Origin: an uncultured Sulfurovum sp.
GTDB lineage: Bacteria > Campylobacterota > Campylobacteria > Campylobacterales > Sulfurovaceae
DNA: 7,813 nucleotides
Direction: 5' to 3'
Assembly (NCBI GenBank): GCA_902727905.1
Contig: CACVAR010000094.1
Coordinates: 1 to 7,813 of the forward strand
Numbering within the stretch: the first letter of the stretch is position 1; each line of letters starts with the position of its first letter. The notes below the pieces were generated by a model. It made no database searches and had not been told where the DNA came from. It worked only from the letters and a program-made list of their open reading frames with translations. The translations under genes and the position numbers were made by a program. Of this stretch, positions 1 through 5,885 are shown piece after piece.

Positions 1-42
1 CTAAAACAAAAACTAAAAAACTTATTTGAAGGAAACGAATAA
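1..42 (+). CDS. C-terminal end of an upstream gene (partial, unidentified)
   Basis: An open frame enters from the left edge and ends at TAA 40-42, directly abutting the hisA ATG at 43. The 13 visible residues read LKQKLKNLFEGNE, a charged helical tail. The zero spacing to hisA, and the fact that the hisA ribosome binding site lies inside this frame, suggest a translationally coupled upstream cistron. hisH often precedes hisA in this phylum and is a reasonable guess from context, but the residues carry no diagnostic motif, so the product is left unassigned. Confidence 0.5.
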   Translation, partial: LKQKLKNLFEGNE

Positions 43-753
43 ATGACAATACTACCAGCCATAGACCTAAAAGACGGAAAAGCAGTACGCTTAAGTAAAG
101 GCTTAATGGACTCAGCAAAGATATACTCAGATGAGCCATGGCAAGTGGCTAAGCGATTTGAAGAATTAGGATCTGAGTGGGTTCACTTGGTTGACCTTAA
201 TGGTGCTTTTGCAGGTAAACCTGAGAACTTAGAACAGATTAAAAAGATTCGTGAAAATTGTAATCTCAAACTGGAATTAGGTGGAGGAATTCGTGATGAA
301 GATACCATTAAGATGTATTTGGAACTGGGGATAGATAGATTAATTCTTGGTTCTATTGCTGTAAAAGATGCGCAGTTTGTAAAAGATATGGCTGCTAAAT
401 ATCCTATAGTTGTAGGAATAGATGCCATAGATGGTATGGTAGCTGTTGAAGGTTGGGCAGAGACTTCAGACATGAAAGCAACGGATTTAGCCAAAGAGTT
501 TGCAGCTTGTGGTGTTGAAGCAATTATTTGTACTGATGTTGGTCGTGATGGGATGATGACTGGAGTTAATATAGAGTTTACAAAAGCCATTCAAGAAGCT
601 TCTGGACTTGAAACCATTGCAAGTGGAGGGTTAAAAGATATGACAGATATTAACGGCCTAATTGAAGCTGGAATTGATGGAACGATTGTTGGGAAAGCTT
701 TTTATGAAGGTACTTTAGATTTAGAAGAGGCATTTGGAGTTGCTAATGCGTAA
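43..753 (+). CDS. hisA: HisA, phosphoribosylformimino-AICAR phosphate isomerase
   Basis: Cytoplasmic (beta/alpha)8-barrel enzyme of histidine biosynthesis. It isomerises the aminoaldose ProFAR to the aminoketose PRFAR, the substrate of HisF/HisH. The 236-residue product has the usual family length. The N-terminal strand ILPAIDLKDG carries the catalytic aspartate D8; the second catalytic aspartate is D127 in VVGIDAIDG, with T164 in CTDVGRDG. Phosphate-binding loops are seen at GGGIR (80-84) and ASGG (193-196). These positions match the numbering known for Thermotoga HisA. The start is set by AAGGA at 29-33, nine bases before ATG. The gene abuts the upstream frame and overlaps prmA by 8 bases, so it is an internal operon member. 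No promoter is visible in the window. Confidence 0.97.
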   Translation: MTILPAIDLKDGKAVRLSKGLMDSAKIYSDEPWQVAKRFEELGSEWVHLVDLNGAFAGKPENLEQIKKIRENCNLKLELGGGIRDEDTIKMYLELGIDRLILGSIAVKDAQFVKDMAAKYPIVVGIDAIDGMVAVEGWAETSDMKATDLAKEFAACGVEAIICTDVGRDGMMTGVNIEFTKAIQEASGLETIASGGLKDMTDINGLIEAGIDGTIVGKAFYEGTLDLEEAFGVANA

Positions 754-1567
754 TCAATATTATGAATTGACGATGACATTAAAAGAGACAGATTTTGTAG
801 AGTTTATTGCTGACTTTGTAGCCAATATAGCTGGTGATGGTTTAGAAATTGGTCGTGATCATATTATTGTGCGTTCTGAAAATGACTTATCCCATATAGA
901 AGAGGCTGTTAGTACTTTAGTGGGAACACTTGGTGGTGCGATTGATATAGTGTATAAAATGGAGAAAAAAGAGAATGAAGATTGGATTGCTTCGTATCAA
1001 AATTCTATAGAGCCTATAGAAGCTGGAGAGTTTTATATTTACCCAAGTTGGTATGAAGCTAAAGAGGGTAAAATCAACATCAAAATTGACCCTGCATTAG
1101 CATTTGGTTCGGGACATCATGCAACAACATTTTCGTGTTTAGATGTGATAGGAACAAATGTTCATAAAGGTCAAAGAGTATTAGATGTTGGCTGTGGTTC
1201 AGGTATTTTAGGTTTAGCAGCAAGAAAGTTAGGTGCTAAAGTTGAACTATGTGATACCGATCCAATTTCAGTTGACTCGTGTGAACAAAACTTTGCATTA
1301 AATGGTGTAGAGTATGATGAGCTTTGGGAAGGTTCAGCGAACCAAGCCCAAGGTGAGTATGATGTGGTGATAGTGAATATTATAGCTGATGTACTTAAGT
1401 TTATTGTTCATGACTTAACAAGAGCTACACGTAAAGATGGTATCTTAATTCTTTCTGGTATTTTAGATAAGAAAGAAGAACAAGTAACCCAAGTCTATAA
1501 AGGCTTTGAGTTAGTAGAACGCAAACAAAAAGATGAGTGGGTAACGCTTGTTTATAAGAAAAATTAA
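746..1567 (+). CDS. prmA: PrmA, ribosomal protein L11 methyltransferase
   Basis: SAM-dependent class I methyltransferase that methylates ribosomal protein L11. The protein is 273 residues from the chosen ATG at 746. An in-frame TTG at 734 gives a 277-residue version, but GGAG at 736-739 is six bases before ATG 746, so I prefer 746. Visible features: an N-terminal substrate-recognition domain ending in the linker EDW (78-80); the family signature PALAFGSGHHATT (116-128); SAM motif I VLDVGCGSGILGLAA (145-159); the acidic residue ending strand 2 at CDTD (169-172); and VVIVNIIADVL (207-217), which holds the catalytic-site NI signature. The start lies inside the end of hisA (8-base overlap), indicating coupled translation. 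ftsH follows after 20 bases. The prmA-ftsH pairing is common in Campylobacterota. Confidence 0.95.
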   Translation: MRNQYYELTMTLKETDFVEFIADFVANIAGDGLEIGRDHIIVRSENDLSHIEEAVSTLVGTLGGAIDIVYKMEKKENEDWIASYQNSIEPIEAGEFYIYPSWYEAKEGKINIKIDPALAFGSGHHATTFSCLDVIGTNVHKGQRVLDVGCGSGILGLAARKLGAKVELCDTDPISVDSCEQNFALNGVEYDELWEGSANQAQGEYDVVIVNIIADVLKFIVHDLTRATRKDGILILSGILDKKEEQVTQVYKGFELVERKQKDEWVTLVYKKN

Positions 1568-1587
1568 ATTAGGAAACTTTTAGAAAT

Positions 1588-3516
1588 ATGACAAACCAAA
1601 ACAATAACAATCAAAATAACGAAAATAACGGTAACTTCTTTAATGATAATCCTATGTTAGCATTTGGAATTTTTATTTTAGTCATGGTTATTCTTTTTAA
1701 ATCGTTTATGGGTGACAGTAACTTAACAGGTATTATGGGAAACCAAGCAATTACTAAAGTTGAACAAGTAAAGTACTCAGACATACGAAAACTTGTTAAG
1801 AACAAAGAAGTACAAGCTGTAAAAATTACTTCTACAACGATTGAAGCGATAAGTAAAGAAGGCACAAAAAAATATGTGGCTAAAAACATTCCTGCTTATG
1901 ATATGGAATTTATCCCTTTACTTGAAGAGAATGGAATAGCGTATGAGGGACAGGTTGGAGAAGGTGCATTAGCACGTTACTTTAACATGCTTTTACCCAT
2001 TATTTTTATTATTGCTATTTGGTTGTTTCTAGCTAAAAAGATGTCAAAAGGAATGGGTGGAATTTTGGGTGCTGGTAAAGCTGACAAAATGATAAATTCT
2101 GAACGTCCTGATGTTAAGTTTGATGATGTTCAAGGAGTACAAGAAGCCAAAGATGAAGTGGTTGAGATTGTTGACTTTTTACGTTACCCTGAGCGATACA
2201 TTGAACTTGGTGCAAAAATTCCAAAAGGTCTTTTACTTGTGGGACCTCCAGGTACAGGTAAAACACTTTTGGCTAAAGCCGTGGCAGGTGAAGCAGAAGT
2301 TCCATTCTTTTCAGTAAGTGGTTCAAGCTTTATGGAGATGTTTGTAGGGGTTGGTGCATCACGTGTACGTGACCTTTTTGAACAAGCTAAAAAGAATGCT
2401 CCAGCGATTATCTTTATTGATGAGATTGATGCAATTGGTAAGTCACGTTCTTCTGGAAATCAGATGGGTGGACACTCTGAGCAAGAGCAGACACTAAACC
2501 AGTTACTCGCAGAGATGGATGGTTTTGGTACAGATACACCAGTAATTGTTTTAGCTGCGACAAACAGACCTGAAACATTGGATGCAGCTTTACTAAGAGC
2601 TGGACGTTTTGATAGACAAGTACTTGTTGACAAGCCAGATTTTGCTGGACGTTTAGCCATTTTAAAAGTACACTCTAAAGGTGTTAAGTTAGCTGATACG
2701 ATTGATATGGAAGTGATCGCAAAACAAACGGCTGGAATGGCTGGTGCTGATTTAGCAAATATCATTAATGAAGCTGCTTTACTTTCTGGAAGACGTAACA
2801 AAAAGACCATTACCCAAGATGAACTTTTAGAAGCAATTGAAAGAGCATTTGTTGGTCTTGAGCGAAAAAATAGAAAAGTATCTGATGTTGAGAAAAATAT
2901 TGTGGCTTACCATGAAAGTGGACATGCCCTAATGGCTGAGCTGACTAAAGGTTCAACAAGAGTTACTAAGGTCTCTATTATCCCTAGAGGTTTAGGTGCT
3001 TTAGGTTATACATTACATTTACCAGATGAAGAAGATAGATTCTTAAAGCGTAAATATGAACTTATGGCAGAAGTTGATGTACTTCTTGGTGGACGTGCAG
3101 CAGAAGAGGTTTTCTTAGGTGAGATTTCAACTGGTGCTGGAAATGACCTTGATAGAGCAACGGCTATTTTAAAAGACATGATTATGGTTTATGGTATGTC
3201 AGATGTTGCTGGACTTATGGTATTGTCACGTTCACAAAGTTCATTCCTTGGTGGTGGACAGGTGAACAATGAATTTTCTGAAGAGATGTCACAAAATATT
3301 GATGCAAGCATTAAGGCGACATTAACAGAGCGTTATGAGTATGTTAAACAGACACTACGTGACTACAATGATGCTATTGAAGAGATGACAGCTGTTCTTT
3401 TAGATGTTGAGGTAATTGAAGGAGCGAAAGTTCAAGAGATTATTAAAGCATTTGAAGAAGAGAATAATATGGAGTCAAGAATGGCACATATTAAAGTTGA
3501 GAAAGAAGAAGATTAA
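1588..3516 (+). CDS. ftsH: FtsH, ATP-dependent membrane zinc metalloprotease
   Basis: Hexameric inner-membrane AAA+ protease that extracts and degrades membrane and short-lived cytoplasmic proteins. The 642 residues match family length. After an Asn-rich cytoplasmic tail (about 1-20) come TM1 (about 24-41), a periplasmic domain (about 55-130), TM2 (about 134-149), the AAA+ domain and the M41 peptidase domain. Walker A is GPPGTGKT (219-226), the pore loop FVGVG (252-256), Walker B IIFIDEID (274-281), sensor 1 N326, and the arginine-finger segment RAGRFDR (337-343). The zinc site is HESGH (442-446) with the third ligand D520 in GAGND. The acidic tail (EKEED) ends inside the shared terminator. 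AGGA at 1571-1574 is the best ribosome binding site, 13 bases before ATG and so rather distant. Probably co-transcribed with hisA and prmA. Confidence 0.98.
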   Translation: MTNQNNNNQNNENNGNFFNDNPMLAFGIFILVMVILFKSFMGDSNLTGIMGNQAITKVEQVKYSDIRKLVKNKEVQAVKITSTTIEAISKEGTKKYVAKNIPAYDMEFIPLLEENGIAYEGQVGEGALARYFNMLLPIIFIIAIWLFLAKKMSKGMGGILGAGKADKMINSERPDVKFDDVQGVQEAKDEVVEIVDFLRYPERYIELGAKIPKGLLLVGPPGTGKTLLAKAVAGEAEVPFFSVSGSSFMEMFVGVGASRVRDLFEQAKKNAPAIIFIDEIDAIGKSRSSGNQMGGHSEQEQTLNQLLAEMDGFGTDTPVIVLAATNRPETLDAALLRAGRFDRQVLVDKPDFAGRLAILKVHSKGVKLADTIDMEVIAKQTAGMAGADLANIINEAALLSGRRNKKTITQDELLEAIERAFVGLERKNRKVSDVEKNIVAYHESGHALMAELTKGSTRVTKVSIIPRGLGALGYTLHLPDEEDRFLKRKYELMAEVDVLLGGRAAEEVFLGEISTGAGNDLDRATAILKDMIMVYGMSDVAGLMVLSRSQSSFLGGGQVNNEFSEEMSQNIDASIKATLTERYEYVKQTLRDYNDAIEEMTAVLLDVEVIEGAKVQEIIKAFEEENNMESRMAHIKVEKEED

Positions 3517-3528
3517 AAATCTTCTTCT
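3504..3528. terminator. Perfect inverted repeat over both stop codons, putative bidirectional terminator
   Basis: AGAAGAAGATT (3504-3514) and AATCTTCTTCT (3518-3528) are exact reverse complements, giving an 11-bp stem with a 3-base loop. The repeat contains the ftsH stop (3514-3516) and part of the convergent NUDIX gene's stop (3527-3529 on the minus strand). The position between convergent genes fits a two-way terminator. The stem is low in GC and neither side is followed by a clean T-run, so its strength is uncertain. Confidence 0.6.
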
Positions 3529-4000
3529 AGTCCACACTTCTTAAAAAGTTAATAGCAACTAAAATAGATTCTTTCCATATTAATTCTTTATTATCAATCA
3601 TTTCCCATAATTCATTTAAGTTAACCCATTTTTGATCAACAATAATATCCTCTTCATCAGGATTATCAATAGGTATTTCCATCATATTAGGGTTCTTAGC
3701 TATATAGTAGTAGATGTTTACAGAAGAGAAAAGCTTGTCAAATTGATGATATAGAGACCATTCTTTAGCTTCCATTTTAATCTCTTCAGCCAGTTCTTCT
3801 TGTGCTGTTTCAAGTGGAGTAAGATTAGGCTTGTCCATTCCTCCTGAAACAAATTTCCAAATCTCTTTGTTGTATTGTTTTCGGTATTCTTTAATGAGTA
3901 GTATCTTTTTATTTTTTTCATCATAGGGTAGAACAATAACAATGTCATTACGAGCTTGTCTTGGTTTTTTACAAAATTTATTACAAAAGGTCTTTAACAT
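3527..4000 (-). CDS. NUDIX hydrolase, ADP-ribose pyrophosphatase-like, degenerate Nudix box
   Basis: Soluble 157-residue protein of the NUDIX superfamily, which hydrolyses nucleoside diphosphates linked to another group. The N-terminal half has the family strands DIVIVLPYDE and KKILLIKEYRKQYNKEIWKFVSGGMD (32-56), reminiscent of ADP-ribose or nucleotide-sugar pyrophosphatases (ExRxx...WE.PaG). The Nudix helix is TPLETAQEELAEEIKM (61-76). The metal-binding glutamates E69, E72 and E73 are kept, but the canonical arginine is E68, the canonical glycine is K75, and the early glutamate is L60. Activity is therefore plausible but the substrate cannot be named. AGGA at 4007-4010 (minus strand) lies six bases before ATG. 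It stands alone, convergent with ftsH and divergent from leuA. Confidence 0.85.
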   Translation of the reverse strand: MLKTFCNKFCKKPRQARNDIVIVLPYDEKNKKILLIKEYRKQYNKEIWKFVSGGMDKPNLTPLETAQEELAEEIKMEAKEWSLYHQFDKLFSSVNIYYYIAKNPNMMEIPIDNPDEEDIIVDQKWVNLNELWEMIDNKELIWKESILVAINFLRSVD

Positions 4001-4025
4001 AGTAGTTCCTAAAATTTATTTTGGG

Positions 4026-4051
4026 ATTATAGCATTTTATCAATTTGACAA
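4026..4051 (-). promoter_or_regulatory. Promoter of the NUDIX gene (extended -10)
   Basis: Read on the minus strand, TGCTATAAT (4034-4026) is a perfect extended -10 box. A TTGTCA at 4051-4046 sits only 14 bases upstream, too close for a normal -35, but the region further upstream is a T-rich run as is usual for Campylobacterota sigma70 promoters. Predicted transcription start is near 4019, giving a leader of about 19 bases. Confidence 0.65.
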
Positions 4052-4073
4052 AAAAATAAAAATCGGTTAAACT
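4045..4073 (+). promoter_or_regulatory. Promoter of the leader peptide-leuA unit
   Basis: A consensus -35 TTGACA (4045-4050) is followed after 17 bases by TAAACT (4068-4073), a four-of-six match to TATAAT. Predicted start is near 4080, about 26 bases before the leader ORF. The -35 overlaps the upstream region of the divergent NUDIX promoter. Not tested; spacing and position are the support. Confidence 0.55.
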
Positions 4074-4080
4074 TCTTCCA

Positions 4081-4259
4081 ATAAAAATTTTAAAAAGGAG
4101 TGACCATGTTACGACATATAACATCTAGAAATCAAACTATTGGATTTACTTCACTTCTTCTGCTCTTTCTCTCTGTATAACCACGCACTTTTATTTAACC
4201 ACTTTTAATTACAATTATAACTAACAGACAAGTTCTGTTTATATCTATAGGAATAGACA
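4081..4259 (+). promoter_or_regulatory. leuA: leuA leader RNA, possible attenuator region
   Basis: This is the predicted transcribed leader of leuA. It contains the leader ORF (4106-4180), two repeated short motifs (TAACCAC at 4178 and 4196; CACTTTTA at 4186 and 4200), a 6-bp hairpin AACAGA/TCTGTT (4223-4228 with 4234-4239) followed by TTATAT, and a small hairpin that puts the leuA ribosome binding site AGGA (4249-4252) in its loop. The 6-bp hairpin is weak and lacks a T-run, so a classic intrinsic terminator is not evident. The control mechanism is inferred from the leader ORF rather than proven by structure. Confidence 0.45.
4106..4180 (+). CDS. Putative leucine leader peptide for leuA (24 aa)
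   Basis: A 24-codon ORF with a strong ribosome binding site, AAGGAG at 4095-4100, five bases before ATG. The peptide begins MLRHITSRNQ and ends SLLLLFLSV; leucine is at residues 2, 17-20 and 22. The control run reads CTT CTT CTG CTC TTT CTC (4154-4171), and CTG/CTC are uncommon in the neighbouring AT-rich genes, where TTA and CTT dominate. It lies 79 bases before leuA on the same strand and promoter. Known leuL-type leader peptides carry such Leu runs just before their stop, so ribosome stalling under leucine shortage is the natural hypothesis. It is analogous to leuL, with no recognisable homology to the enteric peptide. Alternative: a chance ORF, or a small hydrophobic protein; the strong binding site and Leu run argue against chance. 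Confidence 0.7.
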   Translation: MLRHITSRNQTIGFTSLLLLFLSV

Positions 4260-5885
4260 ATGAAATACCAAAAATTTAACAAGATAAACTTGCCAAACCG
4301 AACATGGCCAAATGCTGAGATAAGAAAAGCACCTATTTGGTGTTCAGTGGATTTACGAGATGGAAACCAAGCATTAATTAAACCTATGTCTTTAGAGAAA
4401 AAAGTTCGTTTTTTTAACTTGTTAGTAGAAGTTGGATTTAAAGAAATAGAGATAGGCTTTCCTTCAGCTTCTGAGGTAGAGTATGAGTTTACACGTCACT
4501 TGATAGAGAACGATTTAATTCCTGATGATGTAAGCATTCAAATCTTGACACAAGCACGTGAGCATTTGATTAAAAAAAGTGCCGAAGCATTGCATGGGGC
4601 TAAAAATGTAATTGTTCATTTGTATAACCCAACATCAACCATGCAAAGAGATGTTGTTTATGGTAAAAGCCAAGATGAAATTATAGACATTGCTTTAGAT
4701 GGGGTAAAGTGGATAAAAGAGTATTTTATTGATTTTGAGGGTAGTGTCAGATTTGAGTATTCACCTGAGAGTTTTACCCAAACAGAGTTAGATTACGCTG
4801 TGACTATTTCAAATGCTGTTATAGAAGCTTGGAATCCTCAAGGTAATGAGAAGATGATTTTGAATTTACCTTCAACAGTAGAGTCAGCTACTCCTAATGT
4901 TTATGCTGATCAAATAGAATATATGTCTACGAACATAGTACGACGAGAAAATGTTTTAATATCCGTACATGCTCATAATGATCGTGGTTGTGCTGTGGCT
5001 TCAACAGAGTTAGGATTAATGGCTGGTGCAGATAGAGTAGAAGGTACTTTGTTAGGTAATGGTGAACGAACAGGAAATGTTGACATTGTAACCGTTGGAT
5101 TAAACATGTTTACCCAAGGAGTTAATCCTGAATTAGACTTTTCAAATGTTGATAAAATAGTAGAAGTAGTAGAAGAAGTGAATGAGATTAAAACCCATAT
5201 TCGCCATCCCTATGTTGGGGAATTGGTCTATACAGCATTTTCAGGTTCTCACCAAGATGCCATTAAAAAAGGTATGAATAGACAAGAAGAAGATACTTTA
5301 TGGTATGTGCCTTATTTACCGATAGACCCTAAAGATGTAGGACGAAGTTATGAATCCATTATACAAATTAACTCTCAGTCTGGAAAAGGTGGCGTTGCTT
5401 ATATTTTAGATTCTGTTTTTGGTTATAAAATTCCAAAAGCGATGGAGCCTCATGTTGGGAAAATGATTCAAGGTGTTAGCGATAAACTTGATGGTGTTGT
5501 TAGTGAGGCAATGATTGGTAACTATTTTGAAGAACATTTTATGAATAGAGAAGAGTATTATGCTGTAAAAAATATTGATATCAGTATACAAAAGGGTGAA
5601 ACCATTGTAGAAGGTGAGTTTTTTGTGGGGGAAGAACGAAGTGTATGTAAGCAAAAAGCTGAAGGAATTATAGAGGCTGTTAGTTTAGTCTTTGAATCTT
5701 TAGGGGTTAGGTTTGAGGTTATTGATTATCATGAACATGCTTTATCGATAGGAAAGGATGCGAGTGCCGTTGCTTATTTTAGCGTTGAGGTTAATAACAA
5801 AAGACATTATGGTGTAGGTACAGGCAGAAACATCTCTTATGCTTCTATTAATGCTTTAGTTTCTGCTTTAAATATAAGCCGTTAA
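4260..5885 (+). CDS. leuA: LeuA, 2-isopropylmalate synthase (yeast/actinobacterial-like form)
   Basis: Condenses acetyl-CoA with 2-ketoisovalerate to 2-isopropylmalate, the committed and leucine-inhibited step of leucine synthesis. The 541-residue product starts with NRTWPNAEIRKAPIWCSVDL, typical of the long yeast/actinobacterial LeuA group. Catalytic barrel: RDGNQAL (33-39) with metal ligand D34, the second metal pair H237/H239 in SVHAHND, and LLGNGERTGN (264-273), the family signature. A linker region (about 320-425) leads to the C-terminal regulatory LeuA dimer domain (about 430-541), which normally binds leucine. AGGA at 4249-4252, seven bases before ATG, supports the start. A leader peptide rich in Leu lies upstream. 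The stop overlaps that of the convergent gene. No leuB, leuC or leuD is adjacent in the window. Confidence 0.95.
   Translation: MKYQKFNKINLPNRTWPNAEIRKAPIWCSVDLRDGNQALIKPMSLEKKVRFFNLLVEVGFKEIEIGFPSASEVEYEFTRHLIENDLIPDDVSIQILTQAREHLIKKSAEALHGAKNVIVHLYNPTSTMQRDVVYGKSQDEIIDIALDGVKWIKEYFIDFEGSVRFEYSPESFTQTELDYAVTISNAVIEAWNPQGNEKMILNLPSTVESATPNVYADQIEYMSTNIVRRENVLISVHAHNDRGCAVASTELGLMAGADRVEGTLLGNGERTGNVDIVTVGLNMFTQGVNPELDFSNVDKIVEVVEEVNEIKTHIRHPYVGELVYTAFSGSHQDAIKKGMNRQEEDTLWYVPYLPIDPKDVGRSYESIIQINSQSGKGGVAYILDSVFGYKIPKAMEPHVGKMIQGVSDKLDGVVSEAMIGNYFEEHFMNREEYYAVKNIDISIQKGETIVEGEFFVGEERSVCKQKAEGIIEAVSLVFESLGVRFEVIDYHEHALSIGKDASAVAYFSVEVNNKRHYGVGTGRNISYASINALVSALNISR

Noticed and set aside
183..590. 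Minus-strand ORF of 135 codons inside hisA
   Set aside because: It is antisense to hisA, which has all its catalytic motifs; no ribosome binding site and no recognisable domain.
734..745. TTG start of prmA at 734
   Set aside because: It would consume the GGAG ribosome binding site used by the better ATG at 746, and adds only four unmatched residues.
2460..2810. Minus-strand ORF of 116 codons inside ftsH
   Set aside because: Shadow of the highly conserved AAA+ region; the composition reflects the complementary strand only.
3718..3948. Second minus-strand frame of 76 codons inside the NUDIX gene
   Set aside because: Overlaps the NUDIX frame, which has the domain, the ribosome binding site and the promoter.
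4206..4219. Small palindrome TAATT/AATTA as an operator or terminator
   Set aside because: Five AT-only base pairs around two bases is expected by chance in DNA this AT-rich.
4081..4259. T-box or other riboswitch upstream of leuA
   Set aside because: No T-box consensus and no conserved multi-helix structure; the leader ORF explains the region better.
5406..5654. Minus-strand ORF of 82 codons inside leuA
   Set aside because: Antisense to a continuous conserved gene, low-complexity composition, no start signals.
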